DNA of 64,000 nt, taken from contig NC_004463.1 of assembly GCF_000011365.1 (NCBI RefSeq), positions 5,752,001 through 5,816,000 of the forward strand, given 5' to 3'. The DNA is from Bradyrhizobium diazoefficiens USDA 110 (GTDB lineage: Bacteria; Pseudomonadota; Alphaproteobacteria; Rhizobiales; Xanthobacteraceae). Positions 25,388 through 35,031 of this stretch are shown here, one piece after another. The translations under genes were made by a program, and so were the position numbers. Within the stretch, counting starts at the first letter, position 1; every line of letters starts with the position of its first letter. A model generated the notes under the pieces. That model ran no database searches, was not told the origin of the DNA, and was given only the letters and a program-made list of their open reading frames with translations.

Positions 25388-26104
25388 ATGAACGTCACGC
25401 CTTTATCGGCACATTCGGACTTTACGGCGCGCCGGCCCGTCCCGGAGCCGGTGGTGACGAAGTCGGTATTTCCGGCGGATGCGCAGGCCGTGATCTACAA
25501 GCCTACCCCCTCGCCGATGACTTCGGGACGTGCGCGCGCCCAGCGCTGGACGCTGCGTTTCGAGCGCCGCTCGGCCCCGTACATCGAACCCCTGATGGGT
25601 TGGACCGGCGACGACGATCCCCTCTCGCAGGTCGAACTTTCGTTCCCGTCCGCCGAAGCCGCCATCGCATATGCGCGCCGCCAAGGTCTGCAATACTCAG
25701 TGGAGGGCTTGCCGGCGCAGGGGGCGAAGCCGCGCCTGATTTCGGACAATCCCGACGTTGAGGGCCCAGCCGCCAGCCAGCAGCGCCGCCGGCGGCTGGA
25801 ATGGATTGAGCGGACCCTTGGGCGGGAGGTGATCCGCCACGGGTTCGGGCCTGGGGCTGAACCTGCCGAGAGCTACGCGGATCCGCACCAGGTGCTGCTG
25901 GACAGCAATCTGTCGCCAACGCGAAAGCGCGACATCCTGCGGCGCTGGGCTCTTCATGCCTCTCAGATTGAGACGGAGCACTCGAAAGGCAACTTGCTGG
26001 CGACGCCTTCCCATCTCCAGGAGGTGATCGACGCGCTACTCGATCTCGAGGAGCCGCAGATTACGGAAGCATCCTTCGAGCATGTCGACAGAAAGGCAAG
26101 CTGA
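25388..26104 (+). CDS. NDUFS4-like domain fused to a stress-locus tail domain
   Basis: A 238-residue soluble protein. Residues 35-105 (AVIYKPTPSPMTSGRARAQR, IEPLMGWTGDDDPLSQVELS, AIAYARRQGLQYSV) match the NDUFS4 / ETC complex I accessory family, which in this group also occurs outside complex I. Residues 165-225 share the helical tail domain of the 109-residue protein at 22963. The fusion links the two modules in one protein beside the Hsp20 genes. GAAGGAGG stands before the ATG, 54 bases after the Hsp20 stop. It may act as an adaptor; the mechanism is unknown. Confidence 0.75.
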   Translation: MNVTPLSAHSDFTARRPVPEPVVTKSVFPADAQAVIYKPTPSPMTSGRARAQRWTLRFERRSAPYIEPLMGWTGDDDPLSQVELSFPSAEAAIAYARRQGLQYSVEGLPAQGAKPRLISDNPDVEGPAASQQRRRRLEWIERTLGREVIRHGFGPGAEPAESYADPHQVLLDSNLSPTRKRDILRRWALHASQIETEHSKGNLLATPSHLQEVIDALLDLEEPQITEASFEHVDRKAS

Positions 26105-26271
26105 CTTCGAGCGCAGGTGGTCGGCCCGCTCACGGCGGGGCGCCTAACTTGGCAAAGGTCTATCGCACTCAAGCGGACGTGTTGAAGGCTAAGCGAAAGC
26201 AGGAAAAGAAGCGACGACGACCCAGGCATCTGAAATTGGCCTTTGATCTTCAAGCCGCAGGATCGGCAACA

Positions 26272-26472
26272 ATGGCGCGCTTTCTGATTACTCTCGGCAT
26301 TGTAAGTCTAATGGCCGGCCTGCTGTGGCCTTATCTCAGCCGGATCGGTCTGGGTCGGTTGCCCGGCGACGTCGTGATCGAACGGGAGAGTATGACGTTC
26401 TATTTCCCTTTGATGACATGTTTGCTTTTGAGCGCAGTGCTCAGCCTGGTCTATTGGGTCCTGAACCGCTGA
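26272..26472 (+). CDS. DUF2905 membrane protein
   Basis: A 66-residue two-helix membrane protein: MARFLITLGIVSLMAGLLWP, then LGRLPGDVVIERESMTFYFP and a second helix ending VYWVLNR. The LGRLPGD motif between helices is the DUF2905 signature, and the length fits the family. The open frame continues upstream to 26149, but that part is basic and lacks family resemblance, so I use the internal ATG. The function of the family is unknown. Confidence 0.8.
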   Translation: MARFLITLGIVSLMAGLLWPYLSRIGLGRLPGDVVIERESMTFYFPLMTCLLLSAVLSLVYWVLNR

Positions 26473-26551
26473 AGAGCGCAGCCCAAGCGGAGCTTGGTCT
26501 GGCCATGCGTGCACCTCGCCGGTGCTTCTGGCACCGCGCCTCAGTTTGCCT

Positions 26552-26755
26552 TCATCTGAAATTGGCGATCGAATGGTGCTTCGCCGGCGCCATCTCCAAA
26601 GGACTCGATGCAGCGACTTGCGGGCTTGGCGGCTCAATCTCCGCCGGTTTTGACCCGTCGGACGAACCCAGAATGTACAGGAGGCCGGCGACCAACATGA
26701 GACCTGCGCACAGCACCGCCAGACCAGCAGTCACCACGTCGCGATAGTCGTCCAT
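26552..26755 (-). CDS. Small membrane protein
   Basis: A 67-residue protein with one clear helix (VVTAGLAVLCAGLMLVAGLLYIL) followed by a Pro/Ser-rich periplasmic tail. The ribosome site is weak (AAGAACGA). It lies opposite to and between DUF2905 and groES. I know no function. Confidence 0.5.
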   Translation of the reverse strand: MDDYRDVVTAGLAVLCAGLMLVAGLLYILGSSDGSKPAEIEPPSPQVAASSPLEMAPAKHHSIANFR

Positions 26756-26885
26756 GTTCGTCGTTCTTGGCGGGTTCTACATTCGCTGACGCCTCAATCC
26801 GCAGTCAGCTCCGGAGCGAGGGCGATGAATGGAAGATCTCTTTCCAATTAACTGGTCGAGCCAAATCCGCCGTTCAAGACCGCGG

Positions 26886-26912
26886 TTGGCAGTCAGACGG
26901 CCGGAGTGACAA
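26886..26912 (+). promoter_or_regulatory. Degenerate CIRCE-like operator before groES
   Basis: TTGGCAGTC (26886-26894), exactly nine bases, then GAGTGACAA (26904-26912). The CIRCE consensus, bound by HrcA, is TTAGCACTC-N9-GAGTGCTAA; each arm here matches 7 of 9. A possible promoter, TTGAAC (26931-26936) with TAGGTC 17 bases later, lies between this site and groES. The site is imperfect, so HrcA binding is uncertain. Confidence 0.45.
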
Positions 26913-27028
26913 AAATTTTTAAAAGACCTCTTGAACGGCCGTTTTTCGGATCCTAGGTCGTTTTCGCCCGGGGGCCGGTTGCCCGGACCCGGTTTTTGGA
27001 CATCGCTGAACTGACATGGAGGATGTGT

Positions 27029-27343
27029 ATGCATTTCCGCCCGCTGCACGACCGCGTGCTTGTGCGCCGCATTGATGCCGAGGAAAAGACCGCCGGCGGC
27101 ATCATCATTCCCGACACCGCAAAGGAGAAGCCGCAGGAAGGCGAGATCATCGCCGCGGGCTCCGGTGGCAGAAACGAGCAAGGCCAGTTGATCCCGATCG
27201 ATGTCAAGCCGGGAGACCGCGTTTTGTTCGGCAAATGGTCGGGTACTGAAGTGAAGATCGACGGCCAGGACTACTTGATCATGAAGGAGAGCGATCTTCT
27301 GGGCGTGGTCGACAAGACCGGCTCGGTCAAGAAGGCCGCCTGA
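27029..27343 (+). CDS. groES: Co-chaperonin GroES
   Basis: A 104-residue heptameric lid for GroEL. The typical [20 protein letters not shown], the mobile loop [16 protein letters not shown] segment ([19 protein letters not shown]) and [20 protein letters not shown] are all present. GGAGG lies 8 bases before the ATG. groEL follows after 48 bases, forming the usual bicistronic unit. Confidence 0.97.
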
Positions 27344-29014
<1,671 letters not shown>

Positions 29015-29022
29015 TCAAGATC

Positions 29023-29048
29023 GAGCCCGGCCGCCACCGGCCGGGCTC
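29023..29048 (+). terminator. Strong hairpin after groEL
   Basis: A perfect 11-bp stem (GAGCCCGGCCG / CGGCCGGGCTC) with a 4-base loop, nine bases past the groEL stop. No T-run follows, so it may protect the 3' end or pause transcription rather than terminate fully. A small gene with a good ribosome site starts 48 bases later. Confidence 0.6.
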
Positions 29049-29095
29049 AACCACTAACCAAAAGAGAAAGGAACGCAAAGCACAAGGAGACCCAG

Positions 29096-29215
29096 ATGAG
29101 CACACGCATGCAATCTCGATCGCGCAAGAGCGGGGCGACTGTAATGCATTGGCTCATGTTCGCCCTCAGCCTTCTCACGATCGCCTGGATCAGTTTTCGA
29201 CCGATTGGAGGATGA
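29096..29215 (+). CDS. 39-residue membrane peptide downstream of groEL
   Basis: AAGGAGACCCAG precedes an ATG giving a basic N-terminus (MSTRMQSRSRKSGATV) and one helix (MHWLMFALSLLTIAWISF). The stop lies one base before the start of the next gene at 29217, so the two are almost certainly co-translated. It is a probable single-pass inner-membrane peptide of unknown role. Confidence 0.65.
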   Translation: MSTRMQSRSRKSGATVMHWLMFALSLLTIAWISFRPIGG

Positions 29216-29216
29216 G

Positions 29217-29564
29217 ATGATCAGAGATCAAGCCATTGTCTCCGCTCATGCGGAGAACCGCAAACAAGCCTTCGGACAGCGCGTGGTCCGCGGGATTCTC
29301 ACGGCCTCGATGACAGCGGTCCTGGTCCTGCCGTCGCTGGCGGCTTGGGGGGTGGATGGCCCGCGCAGCAAGCCGGAGTCGGGGCAGGTTTTCGGGACGA
29401 TCGCGCTGCCGCCGATCCCGTATCTGGATTCGATGCCCTGGTTGACGTGGGGCGCCGGCGTGAACACGTTGAAGGTCGACATGCTCCTTTCACCGATCCT
29501 GGACCCATCGGGAATCAAGCTTATGCCGGAAGACCGCAATAGGGAGCGACCAGCGATCGGCTAG
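29217..29564 (+). CDS. Hypothetical envelope protein downstream of groESL
   Basis: A 115-residue protein with a cytoplasmic start (MIRDQAIVSAHAENRKQA), one hydrophobic segment (ILTASMTAVLVLPSLAAWGV) and a periplasmic domain containing PYLDSMPWLTWGAG and VDMLLSPILDPSG. GGAGG from the end of the preceding gene serves as ribosome site. I recall such proteins beside groEL or heat-shock genes in Bradyrhizobium but know no function. Confidence 0.7.
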   Translation: MIRDQAIVSAHAENRKQAFGQRVVRGILTASMTAVLVLPSLAAWGVDGPRSKPESGQVFGTIALPPIPYLDSMPWLTWGAGVNTLKVDMLLSPILDPSGIKLMPEDRNRERPAIG

Positions 29565-30019
29565 TTTCATTCACTCACCGGGATGCGATCTCGACCGATT
29601 GCGCTGATCGCATCCCCCGGCCGGCTCCCCCCTCGCTATTCGATCATGTCGGACGTACTGACCAGCGTCCGGTTTCCGCCTGAGACGCTCGTATTTGAGC
29701 GGGCCGCCAGGGTCCGATCCTTCGTGGTTGAGGGCCAACGCAGAGCAATCGAGCATTGCGGCGACTTCTCAAAGCACAGGATCTCGCTGCAGAACATCGC
29801 CAAAGGCTCACCCGGTTGGTCGAACTGGCCGAAGCGGAATTGCAGCGTTTACACGCCTGACGATCGAACTCAGTACGATATTGCCGCATCGCTTACCGAC
29901 GCAGGGGCGTCTGGTAAGGCCCCTGAAGACCCCTCGATGGCTTTGCCTAATTTTGAAGACGTGCTCCGTGGCTCGGTAACATTGGGTTAGTTTTCGGACA
30001 AAAATTCTCCGCTCTCTAC
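29565..30019. other. Intergenic stretch with a possible decayed open frame
   Basis: Between the groESL unit and the next Hsp20 promoter. The frame ending at 29860 reads RALRRLLKAQDLAAEHRQRL then TRLVELAEAELQRLHA, which is strongly helical and coding-like, but it opens only at 29732 after a stop and has no start. It may be the tail of a broken gene. Nothing else is visible. Confidence 0.4.
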
Positions 30020-30047
30020 TTGAAACCGAAAGGCGATTTGCTAGTTT
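30020..30047 (+). promoter_or_regulatory. Hsp20 promoter (TTGAAA-16-TAGTTT)
   Basis: TTGAAA at 30020-30025, 16-base spacer, TAGTTT at 30042-30047. It has the same design and spacing as the other three Hsp20 promoters in the window. Confidence 0.75.
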
Positions 30048-30156
30048 TCTGCTCGCCGCGACAAGCGGTCCGGGCGCCCTAGGGGCCCGGCGGAGACGGG
30101 CGCCGGAGGTGTCCGACGCCTGCTCGTACCCATCTTGCTCCTTGGAGGATTTGGCT
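30048..30156 (+). promoter_or_regulatory. ROSE-type RNA thermometer leader
   Basis: The leader of the Hsp20 gene at 30157. GCCGCGACAAGCGG and a long GC stem (CCGGGCGCCC / GGGGCCCGG) form upstream hairpins. TTGCTC at 30135-30140 pairs with GGAGGA at 30144-30149 across a three-base loop. It is nearly identical to the leader at 32122-32232. Confidence 0.88.
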
Positions 30157-30615
30157 ATGAGGACTTACAACATCAGCCCCCTGTGGCGATCAACTATCGG
30201 CTTCGACCGCGTGTTCGATCTGGTCGACGCGGCCCGGCACACCGCCGGCGAAGCCAACTACCCACCCTGCAATGTAGAACGCCTGTCTGACGACCGGTAT
30301 CGGATTTCGCTGGCTTTGGCCGGTTTCTCCCCCGATGAAATCACCGTGACGGCCGAACAGAGCGTGCTCACCATCGAAGGTCGCAAGGGCGAAAAAGGAC
30401 GGCGGGACTTCGTCTATCGAGGCATCTCGTCGCGACCTTTCAAGCGGCAGTTCGGTCTGGCTGCCCACGTCCGGGTCGAGGGAGCACGGTTCGACAACGG
30501 CCTGCTGCAGATCGAGTTGGTTCGCGAGATTCCGGACGCCATGAAGCCTCGCCGGATCCCGATTGACAATCTGGCCGCATCCGACGTCCAGCAGATCGAG
30601 CGCGAAGCGGCCTGA
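30157..30615 (+). CDS. Small heat-shock protein Hsp20 (class A)
   Basis: A 152-residue chaperone: MRTYNISPLWRSTIGFDRVF, alpha-crystallin core about residues 35-125 with NGLLQIELVREIP, tail motif RRIPID. Its start sits at the standard distance from the ROSE ribosome site; an in-frame ATG further up (30109) lies inside the thermometer and is not used in my call. The next gene downstream, after 165 bases and in the same direction, is rpoH. Confidence 0.93.
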   Translation: MRTYNISPLWRSTIGFDRVFDLVDAARHTAGEANYPPCNVERLSDDRYRISLALAGFSPDEITVTAEQSVLTIEGRKGEKGRRDFVYRGISSRPFKRQFGLAAHVRVEGARFDNGLLQIELVREIPDAMKPRRIPIDNLAASDVQQIEREAA

Positions 30616-30780
30616 CGGCTTGGTTGTTCGACGGGCTCACCACAAGGCCGAGCCGCTTACCGGCCGCCGCACCTGTGCCGGCGTGTCCGTGCGCGTGCCC
30701 CTCGATCAAGCGAGATCGAGCCGGTCGATTGAGGCCCGATGAAACGAGTCCAATTCCTTAGCTCTAATGGGGTTTGCAAG

Positions 30781-31707
30781 ATGTTTAACAATGCCGCTCT
30801 ACCTGCCCCGTCTGTCGACGCTGGGCTGTCGAAATATCTAGTCGAGATCCGTAAGTTTCCCTTGCTCACGCCCGAGCAGGAGCTCGCCTACGCAAGGCGC
30901 TGGCGCGAGCACCGGGATCGCGACGCAGCGTACCACCTGGTGACCAGTCATCTCAGGCTCGTCGCCAAGATAGCGATGCGCTATCGCGGTTACGGCCTCC
31001 CGATCGCGGAAATTGTCTCGGAAGGAAACATTGGCTTGATGCAGGCTGTGAGGCGGTTTGATCCGGATCGGGGCGTTCGCCTTGCCACCTATGCGATGTG
31101 GTGGATCAGGGCCTCCATCCAGGAGTACATCCTGCGGTCCTGGTCGCTGGTCAAGATCGCCGCGAGCGCCAGCCAGAAAAAGCTTTTCTTCAAACTGCGG
31201 AGGGCCAAAAGCGCGATCTCTGCGCTACAGGACGGCGATTTGCGTCCGGAGCAGGTCAGGCTAATTGCTGAGCGTCTCAAGGTGGCTGAACGAGACGTTG
31301 TCGCCATGGACCGCCGCCTGCGTGGAGACGCTTCCTTGAATGTACCGATCCACGACGAGGATGAGGGCGGACAAACGTTGGATTGGCTTGTCGATCCCGC
31401 GCCGACTTGTGAAATCACGTTGGCCGAGGAGCAGGAGGCCAAGCAGCGTCGTCTGGCCCTCGCTAACGCCCTCGCCAACCTCAACGCTCGCGAACGCAAC
31501 ATCTTCACCGCGCGCTGGCTGAACGAGGAGTCGACGACCCTTGAAGAACTTGCCGCGGAATATGGAGTATCCCGCGAACGGGTTCGCCAGATCGAGGAGC
31601 GAGCGTTTCAAAAGGTAAAGGCTGCGATGCTGACAAGTCGACATGAGGCCAATGGCCCGCCGTCTTCCCGCGCGAAAGAAATGAAGCAGGGGGTGGCGCG
31701 GGCCTAA
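30781..31707 (+). CDS. rpoH: Heat-shock sigma factor RpoH
   Basis: A 308-residue sigma-32 protein. Region 2 reads HLVTSHLRLVAKIAMRYRGY, EIVSEGNIGLMQAVRRFDPD and ATYAMWWIRASIQEYILRSW. The RpoH box is QKKLFFKLRRAKS, and region 4 VSRERVRQIEERAFQKV recognises the -35 element. It directs transcription of heat-shock genes. I prefer the ATG at 30781 (MFNNAALPAPSVDAGLSKYL) because family members start at this point; an upstream ATG at 30739 adds 14 residues. No ROSE hallmark stands before it, so heat control may come through the Hsp20 transcript upstream. Confidence 0.93.
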   Translation: MFNNAALPAPSVDAGLSKYLVEIRKFPLLTPEQELAYARRWREHRDRDAAYHLVTSHLRLVAKIAMRYRGYGLPIAEIVSEGNIGLMQAVRRFDPDRGVRLATYAMWWIRASIQEYILRSWSLVKIAASASQKKLFFKLRRAKSAISALQDGDLRPEQVRLIAERLKVAERDVVAMDRRLRGDASLNVPIHDEDEGGQTLDWLVDPAPTCEITLAEEQEAKQRRLALANALANLNARERNIFTARWLNEESTTLEELAAEYGVSRERVRQIEERAFQKVKAAMLTSRHEANGPPSSRAKEMKQGVARA

Positions 31708-32093
31708 GCCCGCAAAAAGATCACTGGACCGATCGCCATGTTTACTCCGTTGGTCATTCTTCTCGTGATGGCAAACACAGCCGCAGCGACTGGAGCAGTC
31801 GTTGTCGCCTTGCAGGCCGCGATGTTCGAGACAGGTTGTGCGGCTCGCCGGCGTTGACGGTGGAGGGAGCCGGCATCGCCAACACCGACTTGTCTTGACA
31901 ACAGGTGGGATTGCGGGCGCAGCATGAGAGGCGGATCCCGTATCCTCTCCAATTCGCGGACGTCGAAAGCCAGACACGCGGTAGTTATGACTTGGTGAGC
32001 CGGAAAGTGATCGCTCTTCGCGAGAATCCGGGCGACCGCGAGCAAAACCATATCGGCGGATTCCCCGGTCGCTGAAAATCGTTGATCGCCCAC
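31708..32093. other. Intergenic stretch, no firm gene
   Basis: Between rpoH and the next Hsp20 promoter. A 39-codon frame from the ATG at 31738 (MFTPLVILLVMANTAAATGA) would be a membrane peptide but has no ribosome site. On the minus strand a piece reading VARILAKSDHFPAHQVITTA looks protein-like without a context. Neither is well supported. Confidence 0.4.
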
Positions 32094-32121
32094 TTGAAAT
32101 CGAATCGGCTTTTTCTAATTT
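32094..32121 (+). promoter_or_regulatory. Hsp20 promoter (TTGAAA-16-TAATTT)
   Basis: TTGAAA at 32094-32099, 16-base spacer, TAATTT at 32116-32121. This is the fourth copy of the shared Hsp20 promoter design. Confidence 0.75.
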
Positions 32122-32232
32122 TTAGCGTGCCGCGACAAGCGGTCCGGGCGCCCTTCGGGGGCCCGGCGGAGACGGGCGCCGGAGGTGTCCGACGCCTGCT
32201 CGTACCCATCTTGCTCAGTGGAGGATTTGGCT
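32122..32232 (+). promoter_or_regulatory. ROSE-type RNA thermometer leader
   Basis: The leader of the Hsp20 gene at 32233. TTGCTC at 32211-32216 faces GGAGGA at 32220-32225 over the loop AGT. It is almost the same as the leader at 30048-30156; changes fall in hairpin loops (CTAGGGG against TTCGGGGG; CTT against AGT). Confidence 0.88.
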
Positions 32233-32694
32233 ATGAGGACCACCTACGATTTCGCTCCCCTTTGGCGGTCGACCATCGGCTTTGACCGTCTGTTCGATCT
32301 TGTGGACGCCGCGCAACAGGCCGGCACGGAGGATAACTATCCCCCATGCAACGTCGAGCGACTGAGCGAAGACCGCTACCAGATTTCGCTGGCGGTGGCT
32401 GGCTTCTCGGCCGATGAAATCGCGATCACCGCAGAACAAAGCGTGTTGACGGTCGAAGGCCGGAAGTCGGAAAAACAGCAGCGCGAGTTCCTGTACCAGG
32501 GAATTTCGTCTCGGCCCTTTAAGCGGCAGTTCAATCTGGCGGACTATGTCCAGGTCAAGGGAGCCTCGTTCGACAACGGCTTGCTGCAGATCGAACTGGT
32601 GCGCGAGATCCCCGAGGCCATGAAGCCGCGCCGGATTTCGATCAGCGGTTCGTCCGCTTCGAACGTCCGGCAGATCGACGGCAAGGCGGCCTGA
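32233..32694 (+). CDS. Small heat-shock protein Hsp20 (class A)
   Basis: A 153-residue chaperone: MRTTYDFAPLWRSTIGFDRL, alpha-crystallin core about residues 36-126 with NGLLQIELVREIP, tail motif RRISIS. It is most similar to the Hsp20 at 30157, consistent with a duplication that included the leader. A class C Hsp20 follows after 84 bases and a Deg-type protease after that, which suggests a three-gene stress transcript. Confidence 0.93.
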   Translation: MRTTYDFAPLWRSTIGFDRLFDLVDAAQQAGTEDNYPPCNVERLSEDRYQISLAVAGFSADEIAITAEQSVLTVEGRKSEKQQREFLYQGISSRPFKRQFNLADYVQVKGASFDNGLLQIELVREIPEAMKPRRISISGSSASNVRQIDGKAA

Positions 32695-32778
32695 CCGCCA
32701 CGCAACGCGCACATCAGCGAAGAACAGACTTCCGCGGCGATTCGCGGCGGAAGTCGCCTGAATTGAGGAGAACACACC

Positions 32779-33279
32779 ATGGGTATCAAGGACCTCATTC
32801 CGTGGAATAACGGCGGACGAGAGGTCGGCATTCACCGCGGAGCCGATGTGAATCCGTTTCTTACATTGCATCGCGAGATGAACCGGATGTTCGACGAGGT
32901 ATTCCGCGGCTTTGATCTTGCGCCGTTCGGATCGAGCCGGGGACTGAGCGGGCTCGGCTGGCCCCAGATCGACATCGATGAAACGGACAAGGAGGTGCGC
33001 ATCACCGCTGAGCTGCCCGGCCTGGAGGAGAAGGACGTCAGTCTCGAAATCGCGAATGGAGTTCTTTCGATCTCCGGCGAGAAAAAATCCGAATCGGAAG
33101 ACAAGGCACGTCGTTTCAGCGAACGATACTACGGCCGATTCGAACGGCGTATCCCGCTGGAGGGCATCGACGAGGACAAAGTCTCGGCCGCGTTCAAGAA
33201 CGGCGTCCTGACCATAACCGTGCCGAAATCCGCCGAAGCCAAAAATGTCCGCCGCATCGCGATCAATCGCAATGGCTGA
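32779..33279 (+). CDS. Small heat-shock protein Hsp20 (class C type)
   Basis: A 166-residue chaperone: MGIKDLIPWNNGGREVGIHR, NPFLTLHREMNRMFDEVFRG, alpha-crystallin domain about residues 52-153 with KNGVLTITVPKSA, tail RIAINRNG. It is a paralog of the protein at 24843. TTGAGGAGAACACACC precedes the ATG; no thermometer leader. Two tandem class A plus class C pairs therefore exist in the window. Confidence 0.93.
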   Translation: MGIKDLIPWNNGGREVGIHRGADVNPFLTLHREMNRMFDEVFRGFDLAPFGSSRGLSGLGWPQIDIDETDKEVRITAELPGLEEKDVSLEIANGVLSISGEKKSESEDKARRFSERYYGRFERRIPLEGIDEDKVSAAFKNGVLTITVPKSAEAKNVRRIAINRNG

Positions 33280-33351
33280 CACTTTCCAACGTCCGGGCGT
33301 GCGATCGTCGGGACGTTGGAATTCCCCCTCTACAAAACTCGTTTACTCACC

Positions 33352-34467
33352 ATGTCGAAGAACTCATCAGTAATAAAGGATCGACGGTTCGCCGCAGTCT
33401 TGCTCCTTTGCGCCTCTATCGCGTGGTCGCCCGTGCTCGCACAGGTTCCGGACATCAGGGGCGGCCAAATCCCGACCCTTGCGCCTGTGGTAAGGGAAAC
33501 CACCCCTTCGGTCGTCAACATTTCGGTGCACGCCCGGGTCAAGGAGGACAATCCGCTCTACCGCGATCCCGTCTTTCGAGAGTTTTTTGATCTTCCCAAG
33601 CAGCTTGAAAAGGAAGTCCAGGCAACCGGCTCGGGCGTAATCGTCGACGCCGAACGCGGCTATGTACTCACCGCCAATCACGTCGTTGCGCAGATCTCTA
33701 AGGCCCAAGTCACGACCAAAGACGGACGAAAGTTCGACGCAAAATTGGTTGGGCGTGACCCTGCAACCGACGTTGCCGTTCTTCAACTGCAAGGACTAAG
33801 AGGTAACCTCAAGGCCATCCCGTTGGGTGACAGCGATCGGATCGAGGTCGGTGATTTCGTGATCGCGATCGGGAACCCCTTCGGCTTGGGTCAGACCGTA
33901 ACTTCGGGAATTGTCAGCGCCCTCGGCCGAACCGGCCTTGGCAAGCAAGGGTATGAGGACTTCATCCAGACCGACGCATCCATTAATCCCGGAAATTCGG
34001 GCGGCGCCCTGATTAACCTGAGGGGACAACTTGTCGGGATCAATACGGCGATCATTTCTCCGGGCGGGGGTAACGTCGGAATCGGATTCGCTGTGCCGAT
34101 CAACATGGCCCGCCGCGTCATGGAGCAGCTTGTTCAATACGGCGAAGTTCGTCGCGGCCAGATCGGCATATCCATCCGCGATCTTGGAGTCGATCTTGCG
34201 GCCAAGGAGAGCTATCAAGGGGCGCTGATCGCGGAGATTGCCAGTGGTTCGCCGGCGGAGCAAGCGGGGCTGCAAAAGGGCGACATCGTGAAGGCTGTCG
34301 ATGGCACGCCGATCCGGAGCGCGTCCCAGCTTCGCAATTTGATTGGCCTTACCCCAGTCGGTAGCCGCGTCGAGCTTCGGTTCGAACGCAATGGCGCTGC
34401 TCGCAGCGCGAGCGTCGAGGTGGGTCCAGCAAAAGCTGTGCCCGTGAGACGCACGGCCGATCAATGA
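33352..34467 (+). CDS. Periplasmic serine protease, Deg/HtrA family, one PDZ domain
   Basis: A 371-residue protein. A signal peptide (about residues 12-32, CASIAWSPVLAQ) is followed by a trypsin-like domain with the triad His (VLTANHVV), Asp (DPATDVAVL) and Ser (INPGNSGGAL), and a single C-terminal PDZ domain (GALIAEIASGSPAEQAGLQ, GDIVKAVDGTPI). One PDZ makes it DegS-like in build rather than DegP, but a cleavable signal suggests a soluble periplasmic enzyme. It lies 72 bases after the Hsp20 gene. No clear ribosome site precedes this ATG; a TTG at 33316 is the alternative. Confidence 0.88.
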   Translation: MSKNSSVIKDRRFAAVLLLCASIAWSPVLAQVPDIRGGQIPTLAPVVRETTPSVVNISVHARVKEDNPLYRDPVFREFFDLPKQLEKEVQATGSGVIVDAERGYVLTANHVVAQISKAQVTTKDGRKFDAKLVGRDPATDVAVLQLQGLRGNLKAIPLGDSDRIEVGDFVIAIGNPFGLGQTVTSGIVSALGRTGLGKQGYEDFIQTDASINPGNSGGALINLRGQLVGINTAIISPGGGNVGIGFAVPINMARRVMEQLVQYGEVRRGQIGISIRDLGVDLAAKESYQGALIAEIASGSPAEQAGLQKGDIVKAVDGTPIRSASQLRNLIGLTPVGSRVELRFERNGAARSASVEVGPAKAVPVRRTADQ

Positions 34468-34530
34468 TAACGAATGGCGCGGCGACGGGTTTTCAAAGCA
34501 GTACGGCATGAGTACTCGGGGGAGATGTAG

Positions 34531-34995
34531 GTGGTCAAGGATCGCAAGAGTGAAGAAGAACTGCGCCAGATGATGCTGGCGGCCGCTCGCAAGCACGAAG
34601 AGTGCGGCGAGTTGGAGGATCTTTTCATATTTGGTCCTACGCCGCGCCCCGATGCAAATTGGGGCTTTGGGATCGCCGGAAAGGACAACAAGGTATCCGT
34701 GGCCTGTTATGCGCGCCTCGACCAGATTGCCAGTGACCTGCAGGCTAAATACGAACTGCATCCGGTTAGGGCGAGCCGACGCGACATCGAAGCAAGGGTT
34801 TGGTCCCTGGTGCGTGACCATCCAACGCTCGGGGCGTCACTGTCGCGCACCGGAGGCGCTTACGAAGTCGCCACGTTCAGGGAACTGGAGGGTCGACCGA
34901 ATTGGACAATGGAATGGCTCACTGATGATCGGCTGGCTAAAGCTGCCTTCGAACGGGTCGTCAGGTCCGTTCAAACGCAAATTGAGCTGGAATAA
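34531..34995 (+). CDS. Hypothetical protein
   Basis: A 154-residue soluble protein starting at a GTG preceded by GGGGGAGATGTAG. It has a helical N-terminus (KSEEELRQMMLAAARKHEEC), a beta section with WGFGIAGKDNKVSV, and a C-terminal helix (LAKAAFERVVRSVQTQIELE). I do not recognise a domain. It lies 63 bases after the Deg-type protease in the same direction and may be part of that transcript. Confidence 0.6.
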   Translation: MVKDRKSEEELRQMMLAAARKHEECGELEDLFIFGPTPRPDANWGFGIAGKDNKVSVACYARLDQIASDLQAKYELHPVRASRRDIEARVWSLVRDHPTLGASLSRTGGAYEVATFRELEGRPNWTMEWLTDDRLAKAAFERVVRSVQTQIELE

Positions 34996-35031
34996 GCTGT
35001 TGCTCCTACGGTTTGAGGCGCTGGAGACCAT

